64,000 bases of DNA from Ruminiclostridium sp. (GTDB lineage: Bacteria > Bacillota > Clostridia > Oscillospirales > Ruminococcaceae): contig JAFUNV010000050.1 in assembly GCA_017472865.1 (NCBI GenBank), forward strand, positions 18,813 through 82,812, given 5' to 3'. Positions within the stretch are counted from its first letter, which is position 1. The number at the start of each line of letters is the position of its first letter. Shown here one piece after another: positions 41,877 through 51,613 of this stretch. The translations under genes were made by a program, and so were the position numbers. The notes beneath the pieces are model-generated. The model was not told where the DNA came from. It did no database searches and saw nothing but the letters and a program-made list of their open reading frames with translations.

Positions 41877-43526
41877 TCAATGTATTTCTGCTTTTAAAAC
41901 TGCAATTTCAGGGTCGCTTGGGTTGATTTTTTCATATTCCGCCAAGGTTTTTGCCGCGGCGTCGGTATTGCCCGAGGCTATGTAATTACGGATATTTGTT
42001 TTTATCATCGCCGCCAGCTTCTGCATTTCATTCATCTTCTGTACGGCTTCATATTCCTTTAAAACGTCCTTCTGATATTCGGAAATTAATTGAGCCATTT
42101 CAGGATAGCCTTCAGCAAATTTCTTCATATGCACAAAACAACCCCTATAATCGCCTTTTTTTCTGAGTTCTGCAATATTATAAACAAGTCTGGCAGGCTC
42201 ACGCAGGTCAGCGCATTCCTTTTCCTTTTCAAGGAAGCTTAAAATCGGCGCGGGGTCTGCCACTCTGAATATCATATTGAAAAGGGTTCGGCGCAAAATC
42301 ATGCGACCTGTATTGTCAAAGCGACCGTAAAGCTGCTCGACACTGCCGAATCCGTTGTCCTCCAGAACTCGCGCTGAGAGCCGGACTAAATCTGCCGTTA
42401 CGTTGATATCCATTGGATATTCTGTAAACGGAAGCTTTAAAAGCCATTCCTCCGCAATTTCAGCTTTCCCTGTCAGCACACAGGAATGAACAAAGCGGGC
42501 AACTGCACGCGGGAAATTATCGGAGCGTGCGAAGGTTCTTGCAGTGGTATGAACCTCAGGGGTGTTGAGTTTTCCGTTATTGAAATCCCTAAAAATCCCG
42601 AAAAAGCGTATAAATGCGGGGACTGCTTTTTCGTAATCCTTCAGTGCGTAGTAAACAAACCCCTCCGCCATGGATATATCCACATCTGTACCGATAACTG
42701 CGGGACGGATTTTTTTATCCAGTTTATAATACTTATTAATAAGTGTCAACGCTTCTTCATATTTCTTATCGCCGTAGAAGCTGCCGATTTTCTTGGAATA
42801 AAGAACGGGGAGCATAGGCTCCTTGCGCTTTTCGCCGTATTCTATACCCTCGTCAAGGAATTTATCCGCCTTTTCGGGCTCGTAAGGTCCGAACGCGTCA
42901 TAAAGCTGGATAAAAAGCATGGGCGAAGGCTCGCGGTTTTCGTAACGCTTCATGAGAATTTCGGTATTTCTTATGAATTTCGCCTTTGCTTCATCAGAAT
43001 CTGAAGTGTTGGCATAGCCATAGTGCATAGCAGCATCGTTCAGTAGCTTCAGCGGCTCGCCGTAGGTAGTGAAGCATTCATGAACGGGCTTGTGGAATTT
43101 TGTGGCAGGCAGAATTTTCGTCATGCGGGGTGCTCTGAAATCGGAATAGCTGACTTTATCACCGCGCCTTACAATATTTCTGACAATATACGACGCAGAA
43201 TTGTACTTCTTATACTCGCCAGAGTTGAAGAAATGTATAATTTCATCGCAGGCTTCAAAAATCTCGTCCGCGTCCACGAACATAAACCATTCGCCCTGTG
43301 CTTTTTCGAGGGTGGAGTTTCTCGCCGCAGCGAAATCCTTTATCCACTCAAAATAGAACACGTTGTCGGTGAACTGCTTTGCTATTTCAACAGTCCTGTC
43401 CGTCGAACCTGTGTCAGCGATTATAAGCTCGCTGTCCACCTGCTCTAAAATCGGCTTTATGCCGTTAAGACAGCGTTCGAGATATTTTTCTTCGTTCTTT
43501 ACTATCATTCCGATTGTCAGAAGCAT
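41877..43526 (-). CDS. Family 2 glycosyltransferase with TPR-like C-terminus
   Basis: The protein has 549 residues. The N-terminal GT-A domain (about 1-200) has TIGMIVKNEEKYLERCL, the nucleotide-sugar loop ADTGSTDRTVEIAKQF and the metal motif FVDADEIFE. The C-terminal two thirds are helical TPR-like repeats (KYEEALTLINKYYKL, KDYEKAVPAFIRFF, NTDAAAKTLAEYEKINPSD). It lies just upstream of flagellin in the same direction and follows the Mrr-like gene by 15 bases. Glycosylation of flagellin is plausible from position but not shown by sequence. Confidence 0.88.
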   Translation of the reverse strand: MLLTIGMIVKNEEKYLERCLNGIKPILEQVDSELIIADTGSTDRTVEIAKQFTDNVFYFEWIKDFAAARNSTLEKAQGEWFMFVDADEIFEACDEIIHFFNSGEYKKYNSASYIVRNIVRRGDKVSYSDFRAPRMTKILPATKFHKPVHECFTTYGEPLKLLNDAAMHYGYANTSDSDEAKAKFIRNTEILMKRYENREPSPMLFIQLYDAFGPYEPEKADKFLDEGIEYGEKRKEPMLPVLYSKKIGSFYGDKKYEEALTLINKYYKLDKKIRPAVIGTDVDISMAEGFVYYALKDYEKAVPAFIRFFGIFRDFNNGKLNTPEVHTTARTFARSDNFPRAVARFVHSCVLTGKAEIAEEWLLKLPFTEYPMDINVTADLVRLSARVLEDNGFGSVEQLYGRFDNTGRMILRRTLFNMIFRVADPAPILSFLEKEKECADLREPARLVYNIAELRKKGDYRGCFVHMKKFAEGYPEMAQLISEYQKDVLKEYEAVQKMNEMQKLAAMIKTNIRNYIASGNTDAAAKTLAEYEKINPSDPEIAVLKAEIH

Positions 43527-43541
43527 GGTTGTTCCTCCGTT

Positions 43542-44255
43542 TTAACAAATTTCCTCCAGAAAAGGCCTGTTTTTATAAATCCCCACGGCAAATGCGCGGG
43601 TTTCTGTGCCGATTTCAATGGTAATTGCCGCTTTTCTGATTCCGTGCTTTATACAAATAGTACACCGCCCCGTATCCACGGTAAAAATTGTGGATTTATA
43701 GGGAAGAAGTGTTTCAGCTTCACCGTTTATGTACACCGTCAGCGGCTCGCCGTTTTGTATTCCATCTTTCAGACGGCAGAATTTCAGTGTGCCGTGGCTT
43801 TTTCGCTGTGATTTGCCTGCGGCGGTGTTCATAAAATTATAAACGTCCTCCCTGTCCCAGAGAATAACGTTGCTCTCCGCCGCCAGCTCCCTCGCCTGTC
43901 GAGTAAAGGTGCTGTTTGTAATGACTGCCGCCCGTGTACATTTATAATAATCCTTGGAGCTTACAGCCTCCTGCACCGCCTTTACGCCGATAGGGCGTGC
44001 GTAACGCTTGCACTGGACGGCTGTGCGCTCTCCTTCGAGCATTACTATTATATCTGCGCCGAAATCTCCGCTTTCCTTGGTAAGCTCCAGCACCTCAATA
44101 CCGCTTCGGTGGAGAATTTCTGCGGCGAAGTCCTCAAACTCCGCGCCCGACATTTCATCAATGTCCTCTCCTCCGCTTTTCCTGAATGCAAAGGTGCATA
44201 CTGCTATAAATACAACAAGAAGCGCACCTGCGCCTATGTAGATGAGGTTATCCAT
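43542..44255 (-). CDS. Membrane-anchored Mrr-like restriction endonuclease
   Basis: The protein has 237 residues. One transmembrane helix (about 4-25) precedes a PD-(D/E)xK Mrr_cat domain (about 34-150). The catalytic pattern is visible as the Glu of GAEFEDFAAEIL, the Asp of SGDFGADIIV and QCK in TAVQCKRYARPIG. The C-terminal 70 residues form a beta-rich domain (PLTVYINGEAETLLPY) I do not recognise. Membrane-tethered proteins of this family are usually called restriction endonucleases, but a role in DNA defence is not proven. No methyltransferase or specificity gene is adjacent. Overlaps the gene upstream by 8 bases. Confidence 0.82.
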   Translation of the reverse strand: MDNLIYIGAGALLVVFIAVCTFAFRKSGGEDIDEMSGAEFEDFAAEILHRSGIEVLELTKESGDFGADIIVMLEGERTAVQCKRYARPIGVKAVQEAVSSKDYYKCTRAAVITNSTFTRQARELAAESNVILWDREDVYNFMNTAAGKSQRKSHGTLKFCRLKDGIQNGEPLTVYINGEAETLLPYKSTIFTVDTGRCTICIKHGIRKAAITIEIGTETRAFAVGIYKNRPFLEEIC

Positions 44256-44574
44256 TAACTCTTGCTACCGCCTCATAATACATTTTGTAAAGCGCCTGAA
44301 CGCTGTTTTCAAGAAAATAGTAATGTATTACATAAGGTATGGTGAGTCCTAAGAAAAGAAGCGCCAGCACAAGGCAAAGTGTGCTTGCGGTAATCATGAA
44401 AAAGGAAACCACAGTCATTACCGCAAAGGTCATGGTTACAATAAGGTGCACAAGACGCTCGTGCTGGTAGAATTTTATGCGTGTAAGGAGCATAGAAAGA
44501 AATTTTTCGTCAATTTCTCCGCCTGAAAGGCTGTTGCGGACGCTTGCGATATAAGCAGTTATTTCTTTTCTCAT
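44248..44574 (-). CDS. Small membrane protein
   Basis: The start at 44574 follows a perfect GGAGG, giving 108 residues. A helical N-terminal part (about 1-40) is followed by two adjacent transmembrane helices (about 42-64 and 66-88) and a short helical tail. It overlaps the Mrr-like gene by 8 bases, so the two proteins probably act together. No known domain recognised. Confidence 0.7.
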   Translation of the reverse strand: MRKEITAYIASVRNSLSGGEIDEKFLSMLLTRIKFYQHERLVHLIVTMTFAVMTVVSFFMITASTLCLVLALLFLGLTIPYVIHYYFLENSVQALYKMYYEAVARVNG

Positions 44575-44605
44575 GAGTACCTCCTGTTTTGAATTCATAT
44601 ATTAC

Positions 44606-44634
44606 AAAGCAGCAGTTTGGGAAACTGCTGCTTT
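44606..44634. terminator. Terminator of thrS
   Basis: AAAGCAGCAGTTT and AAACTGCTGCTTT form a perfect 13-bp stem around a 3-base loop, just after the thrS stop. Confidence 0.85.
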
Positions 44635-44653
44635 ATTTTTATAGACATAAGGT

Positions 44654-46597
44654 TTAGCGTGCTTTTGAAGCATTCTCCATAACAATTCTGCTGATAACTT
44701 CATCGAGAGGAGAAGCGCCTAAGTCGCCTTCCTTTCTGGAACGGAGAGCCACAGTGTTGTCCTCAACTTCCTTATCGCCGATAATGAAGAAATAAGGAAC
44801 CTTTTCAAGCTGCGCCTGACGAATCTTCCAGCCGATTTTCTCGCTTCTGTTGTCAATGGAGGTGCGGATACCAAGCTGCTCCAGCTTAGCGGAAATGCTT
44901 TCGCCGTATTCCTTGGCTCTGTCAGTGATAGGAAGAATACGAACCTGCTCGGGAGCCATCCAGAGTGGCAGAGCACCTGCGTACTTTTCGAGAAGGTATG
45001 CAAGGGTTCTTTCATAGCAGCCAAGGCTTGTACGGTGAATAATATAGGGGTTCTTCTTTGTACCGTCAACGTCAACATATTCCATGCCGAACTTTTCAGC
45101 CAGCAGCATATCAATCTGGATTGTAACGATTGTATCTTCCTTACCGAATACGTTCTTGTACTGAATGTCAAGCTTAGGACCGTAGAAAGCGGCTTCATCA
45201 ATACCGATTGTGTATTCAAGACCGATATCGTCGAGGATTTCCTTCATTGTTGCCTGAGCTGTTTCCCACTGTTCCTTTGTTCCCTCATACTTATTCTTGG
45301 GGTTTTCGGGGTCCCACTGAGAGAAGCGGAAAGTACAGTCGTCAAGCATACCTACTGTATCAAGACAGTACTTTGCAAGCTCAAGACAGCCCTTGAACTC
45401 TTCAGCAAGCTGTTCGGGACGGAGAATTAAATGACCCTCGGAGATTGTGAACTGACGGACACGGATAAGACCGTGCATTTCTCCGCTGTCTTCGTTTCTG
45501 AAAAGAGTTGAAGTTTCGCCCAGTCTCATAGGCAGGTCACGGTAGCTACGCTGTCTGTTGAGGAATACCTGATACTGGAAAGGACAGGTCATGGGACGGA
45601 GCGCGAAGCATTCCTTTGTTTCGTCATCGGGGTCGCCTAAAATGAACATACCGTCACGGTAGTGGTCCCAGTGACCGGAGATTTTATAGAGGTCGCGCTT
45701 TGCCATAAAGGGAGTCTTTGTTAAAATATAGCCTCTCTTGTACTCTTCGTCCTCTACCCAGCGCTGTAAGGTCTGGATTGTCTTTGCACCCTTGGGGAGA
45801 AGAATGGGTAAGCCCTGACCGATATAGTCAACAGTTGTGAAGTATTCAAGCTCACGGCCGATTTTGTTGTGGTCGCGGCTCTTTGCTTCTTCAACCTGCT
45901 TCAAATATGCTTCAAGTTCGGAAGCCTTGGGGAAGGCTGTGCCGTAAACACGACAGAGCTGCTTGCCCTTTGAGTCACCTCTCCAGTAAGCGCCTGTGCA
46001 GTTTGTAAGCTTGAACGCCTTTACTGCGCCTGTGTTCATGAGGTGAGGACCTGCGCAGAGGTCAGTGAAATCACCCTGCTTGTAGAAGGAGATAGGCTCG
46101 TTCTTGCCTGCGTGTTCTTCACAGAGTTCAACCTTGTAGGGTTCATCAATGCTCTTTAAATATTCAATAGCTTCCGCGGGAGAAAGCTCGTACTGTTCTA
46201 AAGCAATACCTTCCTTGACAATTTTCTTCATCTCGGCTTCGATTTTTGCCAAATCCTCGGGAGAGAATGCCTTTTCTACGTCGAAATCATAGTAAAAGCC
46301 ATTGTCAATAGCAGGACCGATGGCAAGCTTTGCTGCGGGGAAAAGTCTTTTAACCACCTGAGCTAAAATATGGGAAGCTGTGTGGCGGAAAGCCTTCTTG
46401 CCGTCCTCGTCGTCGAAGGTTAATATGTCAAGTGAACAATCCTCGGTGATGGTAGTTCGTAAATCACACACCTTACCGTTTATTCTTGCCGCACAGGCTG
46501 CTCTTGCGAGGCCGCCGCTGATTTCCTTAGCGATGTCGTATGCGGATAATCCACTCTGGAATTCTTTGATTACATCGCCTTTTAATGTGATTTTCAT
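44654..46597 (-). CDS. thrS: Threonyl-tRNA synthetase
   Basis: Class II synthetase of 647 residues. The N-terminal TGS domain (about 1-60) and the editing (SAD) domain (about 65-240, with HTASHILAQVVKRLFP and GPHLMNTGAVKAFKL) precede the catalytic core (about 245-540; zinc ligands in RPMTCPFQY, HGLIRVRQFTISEGH and PYIIHRTSLG) and the anticodon-binding domain (about 545-647, PEQVRILPITDRAKEYGESI). It is intact. Own promoter overlaps the 3' end of trmO. No T-box antiterminator motif was found. Confidence 0.97.
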   Translation of the reverse strand: MKITLKGDVIKEFQSGLSAYDIAKEISGGLARAACAARINGKVCDLRTTITEDCSLDILTFDDEDGKKAFRHTASHILAQVVKRLFPAAKLAIGPAIDNGFYYDFDVEKAFSPEDLAKIEAEMKKIVKEGIALEQYELSPAEAIEYLKSIDEPYKVELCEEHAGKNEPISFYKQGDFTDLCAGPHLMNTGAVKAFKLTNCTGAYWRGDSKGKQLCRVYGTAFPKASELEAYLKQVEEAKSRDHNKIGRELEYFTTVDYIGQGLPILLPKGAKTIQTLQRWVEDEEYKRGYILTKTPFMAKRDLYKISGHWDHYRDGMFILGDPDDETKECFALRPMTCPFQYQVFLNRQRSYRDLPMRLGETSTLFRNEDSGEMHGLIRVRQFTISEGHLILRPEQLAEEFKGCLELAKYCLDTVGMLDDCTFRFSQWDPENPKNKYEGTKEQWETAQATMKEILDDIGLEYTIGIDEAAFYGPKLDIQYKNVFGKEDTIVTIQIDMLLAEKFGMEYVDVDGTKKNPYIIHRTSLGCYERTLAYLLEKYAGALPLWMAPEQVRILPITDRAKEYGESISAKLEQLGIRTSIDNRSEKIGWKIRQAQLEKVPYFFIIGDKEVEDNTVALRSRKEGDLGASPLDEVISRIVMENASKAR

Positions 46598-46680
46598 AAA
46601 TCATACCATCCTTTCGGTTTATTTTTTCAGCCGTGTTCTTTAAAGTCCGAATACAAAACGGGCTTCCGACTGTAAATTTT

Positions 46681-46709
46681 ATTGTACCACTTTTAATGTG
46701 TTTTGTCAA
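46681..46709 (-). promoter_or_regulatory. Sigma-A promoter of thrS
   Basis: On the minus strand TTGACA (46704-46709) and TACAAT (46681-46686), 17 bases apart. It lies partly inside the last codons of trmO. The leader behind it has an imperfect AGTCGGAA/TTCGGACT hairpin at about 46643-46670. Confidence 0.7.
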
Positions 46710-47364
46710 TGTTTTTAACCGTAAGTATACCGTTTTCCACGGTAAAGCTTACGTCATATCCCCCGAATGCCATTGTATAGACCCTTTCTCCCTCGTCCTT
46801 GTACTGGGGTCTGGGGTCCTGTGCAAGCACCGAAACGAGACTTTCCCTCTTCTCCTCGGGGATAAGCTTTAACAGCTCGTCAGGAAATTGCACTTTTAAA
46901 ATGTCATCTTTTGAGGTCAGGGCAAATCCGCCCGTGGCTTCGGGGTGGCTGTCAGTATAGGCAAGATAGGGCTTTATGTCGAAAATCGGCGTCCCGTCCA
47001 GTATATCCGCACCCTCAACGTATAAAACGGGGGCTTCGGGGCTGTCCCGGTCTATTTTTATAAGCTTCACCGAGGACAGACCTATGGAGTTTGGGCGGAA
47101 GGGCGAGCGCGTGGCGAAAACACCCATGCGCTTATTGCCGCCCAGCCTCGGCGGTCTGACGGTGGGTGACCATTCCTCACGCTTTGCTTCCGAAAATTCC
47201 CAGATTAACCACAGGTGGGAAAAACCATCGAGCCCCCGAAAGGCTTCGGGGACTCTGTATTCCTTTTCAAATATTATCCTTGAAACTGCGGGGCATAAAC
47301 CGCTCTGCCGCGGTATACCGAATTTTTCTGTAAAATCGTTATAAATATGTGCTATGGGTTTCAT
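46693..47364 (-). CDS. trmO: tRNA t6A37 N6-methyltransferase TrmO (TsaA family)
   Basis: Start taken at 47364, one base after the stop of the large gene upstream, with AGAAGGTG before it; a longer frame would run deep into that gene. The resulting 223-residue protein has the family core: IAHIYNDFTEKFGIPRQSGL, YRVPEAFRGLDGFSHLWLIWEF, GVFATRSPFRPNSIGLSSVKL and ADILDGTPIFDIKPYLAYTD. TrmO uses S-adenosylmethionine to methylate threonylcarbamoyladenosine 37 in tRNA. The C-terminal 60 residues (QDPRPQYKDEGERVYTMAFGGYDV) are the usual extension. Confidence 0.93.
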   Translation of the reverse strand: MKPIAHIYNDFTEKFGIPRQSGLCPAVSRIIFEKEYRVPEAFRGLDGFSHLWLIWEFSEAKREEWSPTVRPPRLGGNKRMGVFATRSPFRPNSIGLSSVKLIKIDRDSPEAPVLYVEGADILDGTPIFDIKPYLAYTDSHPEATGGFALTSKDDILKVQFPDELLKLIPEEKRESLVSVLAQDPRPQYKDEGERVYTMAFGGYDVSFTVENGILTVKNIDKTH

Positions 47365-47365
47365 T

Positions 47366-50300
47366 TTATTCACCTTCTGGGTAGAAATACTCTCTGAGCT
47401 TTTCATAATTGTTAAGGGGCGAATCGGTGAGAGCGCACCATGTACCGCAGGGAGTTCCACTGAACTCTCTGAAAATAACGCCCTTAATATACGGCACGGT
47501 TTCCCTTTCGTCGCTCCAGCCTGCATAGCTGCCAAAAACGAAATCCAGGTTTTCGGGACCATAATCGCCGTAGAATTTTATCATTGTGTGGGGTATTACA
47601 CTTACACCACAGAGGGTCAGGTCGTCGGAAAATTCCAGCTCCTGTGCTTCTCTCGCCTTCATGGAGCTGAACATTATAACTGCCGAAACGTCCTCGCCTA
47701 TTGCCGCTTTTTCGTTTAAATATGCAGTTAAATGCTCAGTTATATCTTCGGTAAAGATTCTTGTACATTCCACCTGCATATAGCTGTCGTACCACCAGCG
47801 TACCTTCCACTGACCGTTTTCGCGGTTAAGGGATATGGCAAGGTTGGTCTTTTCGGGGTTGAATATATCCCTCCTGTTTAAGAAATACTCCTCGGCTGCG
47901 CGGTAAAGCTGTTCTGCATAGCCATTGTAGGTCTCCGCCTCATCGGCAAGGTATTCCGCCATCTGTCTGTAATCGCCTTCGCCGGTTGTCAGAACAGGGT
48001 AGGTTCCTACGCAAAAGCCGTCCTTCCTGCCTTCATTGGCAATATCCCACTTAAAAAGTCCGTCACAGAAGCTGTACATATCAGGGAGCGCCGACGGGAG
48101 ACTTTCAGGGTTTTCGGTTGCAACGGAAGTCACCTGAATATTTATGGGTGACATGGCTATTGAGCGTATCTCTGCGTAGATATTTCTGTAATCCTTGCCT
48201 GTGTTCTGATTTTCCAGCCTTGAAAAATCAAAGAAATAGAATCCGCCCTCGTGTATTATTTCCAGTTCGCCCTGTGCGTTATAGAAGATAACCGCCTTAT
48301 CACGGTCGGGGTCGTAATCTGCCGCCAGTTCAAGAGATTTTTCGTCAGTTTCATGCCCCATGAAATCGTCAAAGAAGTTCTCCTCAAGCACCGCGCCTAT
48401 TTCCGCTGAAATAAGGTTCATGTCCTCAATATCCACGCTTACAGCGCCGCTGTTATCGTATGCACCGCCCTTACTCAGTTCCTCAAGACGCTGCTCGTAT
48501 AAATACCGCATATCTCCCAGAGGCTTGCCTGTGGAAATACAGTAAGTACCGAGAGCTATCGGGTCGGAATTTTCAATGTAAATTCCCGCGATATTAGGAT
48601 AAATAGCAACGTCGCACCATTTAGTATAGTAGCCCATGCGGTAATTCTCCGCCCACGGAAGACCACGGCAGTCATCACGGAAAGGCTCGGAGTTGACAAG
48701 CGCAGCATTTACACCAAGCACCTTGTGTCCGTTTTCGTAATCGCACTCCATGAGAATTTCTGCTGTAACCGCCTTCACATCTGTAAGCAGGGGGCTGTTG
48801 TCACAAAAAGACAGGAACTCATCTTCGCTTCCGTTAAATAAATCCTCGTAAGTTTTTTCAAAGCCTACGCTGTCGTAACCGCTTATAAGGCTCCATTTCC
48901 CGTCTGTCTTTTCTATTCTCAGGTCATAAGTGCCGAAGGGATATTTAAAATAATCCTCTTCCTTTCCGCTGAAAAATTCCTCCGCCGCAAGAGCAATCTG
49001 CTTTGCTCTGTAATTATATTTTTCGGCATCTGCGAAAAGCTCCTCATAAAGGGCGCGTGAAGCAGAAATTCCGTCCTTGACGGACGCGCTTGTGCCTACT
49101 ATGAAATTTTCGTGGATATTTTCAAGGTCGCCCTCCCAGTTGAAGGCTCTGTCATAGTAATTGTAAGGGTCGGGGAGCGTTCCGGGCAGGTTTGCGGGGT
49201 CGTCGGTGTAGACAATTGTTGCATATCCGCCGTTGTCGTTTCTTGAAGCTATACAGAAGGGACTGATGAAAATTTCCGCATACATGCTTTCAAAATACTC
49301 ATCTGTTCCCAGCTTGGTAAAATCAAGGAAATAACAGCCGCCATCATCTATGACCTGTAATTCCCCATTTTCATCAAAATAGAGCTTTGCTTTCACACCC
49401 TCGGGACCTGCCTTCTTTATAAGGAAATCCACATATTCGGGGTCGTTGAGGTCGGATAAGCCCTTTTCGTTTATTGTAGCTCCATAAAGCGTTTCAAAAG
49501 CTGCCGCCAGCTTTTCCGCCGTGTCGTCGGCGTACATTCTTGCTTTTTCGGTGTAGTTCTTATAATTTACCCCGTAGGTTGAAGCTACTTCCATCTCCTC
49601 CAGCTTATCTTCAAGCTCCATGTACTCGCCGATTGCCTTTATAAGCTCGCTTCTTTCTCCGAGAGCAAGGATATTTTCATAAATCTCCTTTTTAAGCTCA
49701 TCATATTCGGGGTTGTCAAAGTCGGAGCTGAGGTCGATAGCGCCGCTCGTATCGGGCATTACAGGCTCTTCACCCTCGTAAGGCACAACTTCAGTGTCCA
49801 GAGTTATCTTGCCGAGAGAATCTATACGCACGGTGAAGAAGGTATTAACGCTTTCCCCGTCACATTCCGTACCCCAGCTTATGTAGCTGTCCTCGAAGAA
49901 TTCGGTCAGAGCGCCGTTTGCGGCGGCATTGTAGCCGTAATCTGCGGTTTCTTCAGCGTTGTTTGCGGTCTCTTCGGCATTCTTGCCTGCCTCATCAACG
50001 GCGTTTATTATATCCTTGGCGTCCGTGACAAGACGGAGCGTATATTTGCCCGTCTGAACCTTCACGCCGTGGTAATCCACCTCGTCAATATTGCTGTATT
50101 CAATCTCAAAAACTGACGGATTCTCATTACCATCAGTCAGCACCTTAACAGTGATTTTTCCGTCGTCGTTTTCCTCATTCTCGCTGTGAGCAATCACCAC
50201 CGTATATTCGTCCGAAACGGAAAAAGTAATATCCGCGCCGTTTTCCGTTTTTGAAAAACGACCGCTTATGGTTTTTCTGCCCTCTTCCGTGTCAACTCCG

Positions 50301-51586
50301 ATTATGTACATTTTACCGCAGAGCTTTTTATGCTGCTTTATGTAGTTGATACAGGTGAAATCTCCGCTTGTGTTCTTCATTTTTTCAAAGAACTCATTAT
50401 ACTCTGCCTCAGTGTATTTTCCTGAATTTATGCAGTAAGTTTTAAAATATTCATCGTTGCCGAGGAAATCCGCCATTTCTTTAACCGTTGCGCTGAAAAG
50501 CTCGGCGTTGAAATAAACGCAGACCTCTTCGCATTTCACGGGCTCGCCTTCGCCAATGTGAAATTCACCTTTGGTAAAGGTGATTTCCGCCATGTCATAG
50601 GCTCTGTAATAGATTTCGCTGAGCCTGTCTGTAATGCGCTTTGCTTCCTTCGGGTCGAAAGGCTCTGCCGTTTTTCCGTCCTCGCTTACGTTGTCGCTGA
50701 CAAAAACCTGTTCTGTAAGTCCCGGCAGGGTCAGCACAGTGCTGTTGTCGGAGGTGTAAACGTCTGCACCGACTATTTCTTCATCCTTTTCTATAAAGAC
50801 ATAGGAAATCTTGTTGCATTCCTCACCCTGCGTCACCCGCACCAGTGAGTGAGAATCCAGATAGCGGTTAAGCTCGCTGCCTATTGCCATTGCGCCAAAA
50901 AAATCCAGGTCCAGGTCAATGCTCATAGTGACCTCGCTGTCACCGTAGGTTTCGAGGATTTTATCAAGGTCGTCATTGTAAACGGTCTTGTTTTCAGTGA
51001 GCGAGCTTTCAACTGCGTCCGCAACCGCCTCGCTCAGCGTTTCCTGAACCACAGGACTGCGGTTCATGTAGCTCATTGTGCCTTTCTCAACGCTCCGTGC
51101 AAAAGCCACATCACCCATTATGAACCGTGAAATCTCATTACTGAAGCAGAAATAGCCCAGTGCCGCACCGCCTGCGAGAATACCTGCGGTAATGCCGATT
51201 GCAAGACCCTTTCTGCTCTTTTTCTTTATAGGCGTAACAGGTGCATAGCTGAAATCTGAAAGCTCCGACCCTGTAACAGGTCCGGCAGGCACTTCTTCTG
51301 TCTGAACAGGTGCTTCTTCCGAAGCAGCCACAGTTCCGGTTATTTCAGCAGTTTTTTCTTCATCAGCAATAGCTGTTTCAATTGTTTCAACAGGAGTTTC
51401 TTCCGCTGCTGATGTCTCGGTAACTTCAACAGTTCTTTCCTCAGTAACAACCGCCTCTTCTACGGGCTTTTCCGCAGTAACAGACGGATTTTCGGGTGCC
51501 TTATCTCTCACGGGCACCTGTGCGCCGCAGTAAGAGCAGAACTTTGAATCTTCAGTTATCCTCATTCCGCATTTTACACAAAACAT
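47366..51586 (-). CDS. 1406-residue zinc-ribbon membrane protein with duplicated outer module
   Basis: The N-terminus is a zinc ribbon (MFCVKCGMRITEDSKFCSYCG), followed by an acidic Glu/Val/Thr-rich linker (about 25-120), one transmembrane helix (about 124-147) and a very long outer part. The last roughly 720 residues are two copies of one module: about 689-1030 and 1050-1406 share the blocks ELQVIDDGGCYFLDF / ELEIIHEGGFYFFDF, LPGTLPDPYNYYD / LPSALPDMYSFCD, FIVGTSASV / FCVGTYPVL and AAEEFFSG / AAEEYFLN. I do not recognise the modules. It lies between an amidohydrolase and trmO at the end of the flagellar transcription unit. Function unknown. Confidence 0.75.
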   Translation of the reverse strand: MFCVKCGMRITEDSKFCSYCGAQVPVRDKAPENPSVTAEKPVEEAVVTEERTVEVTETSAAEETPVETIETAIADEEKTAEITGTVAASEEAPVQTEEVPAGPVTGSELSDFSYAPVTPIKKKSRKGLAIGITAGILAGGAALGYFCFSNEISRFIMGDVAFARSVEKGTMSYMNRSPVVQETLSEAVADAVESSLTENKTVYNDDLDKILETYGDSEVTMSIDLDLDFFGAMAIGSELNRYLDSHSLVRVTQGEECNKISYVFIEKDEEIVGADVYTSDNSTVLTLPGLTEQVFVSDNVSEDGKTAEPFDPKEAKRITDRLSEIYYRAYDMAEITFTKGEFHIGEGEPVKCEEVCVYFNAELFSATVKEMADFLGNDEYFKTYCINSGKYTEAEYNEFFEKMKNTSGDFTCINYIKQHKKLCGKMYIIGVDTEEGRKTISGRFSKTENGADITFSVSDEYTVVIAHSENEENDDGKITVKVLTDGNENPSVFEIEYSNIDEVDYHGVKVQTGKYTLRLVTDAKDIINAVDEAGKNAEETANNAEETADYGYNAAANGALTEFFEDSYISWGTECDGESVNTFFTVRIDSLGKITLDTEVVPYEGEEPVMPDTSGAIDLSSDFDNPEYDELKKEIYENILALGERSELIKAIGEYMELEDKLEEMEVASTYGVNYKNYTEKARMYADDTAEKLAAAFETLYGATINEKGLSDLNDPEYVDFLIKKAGPEGVKAKLYFDENGELQVIDDGGCYFLDFTKLGTDEYFESMYAEIFISPFCIASRNDNGGYATIVYTDDPANLPGTLPDPYNYYDRAFNWEGDLENIHENFIVGTSASVKDGISASRALYEELFADAEKYNYRAKQIALAAEEFFSGKEEDYFKYPFGTYDLRIEKTDGKWSLISGYDSVGFEKTYEDLFNGSEDEFLSFCDNSPLLTDVKAVTAEILMECDYENGHKVLGVNAALVNSEPFRDDCRGLPWAENYRMGYYTKWCDVAIYPNIAGIYIENSDPIALGTYCISTGKPLGDMRYLYEQRLEELSKGGAYDNSGAVSVDIEDMNLISAEIGAVLEENFFDDFMGHETDEKSLELAADYDPDRDKAVIFYNAQGELEIIHEGGFYFFDFSRLENQNTGKDYRNIYAEIRSIAMSPINIQVTSVATENPESLPSALPDMYSFCDGLFKWDIANEGRKDGFCVGTYPVLTTGEGDYRQMAEYLADEAETYNGYAEQLYRAAEEYFLNRRDIFNPEKTNLAISLNRENGQWKVRWWYDSYMQVECTRIFTEDITEHLTAYLNEKAAIGEDVSAVIMFSSMKAREAQELEFSDDLTLCGVSVIPHTMIKFYGDYGPENLDFVFGSYAGWSDERETVPYIKGVIFREFSGTPCGTWCALTDSPLNNYEKLREYFYPEGE

Positions 51587-51613
51587 GGTAATTTCCTCTC
51601 CTCTTTATATAGA

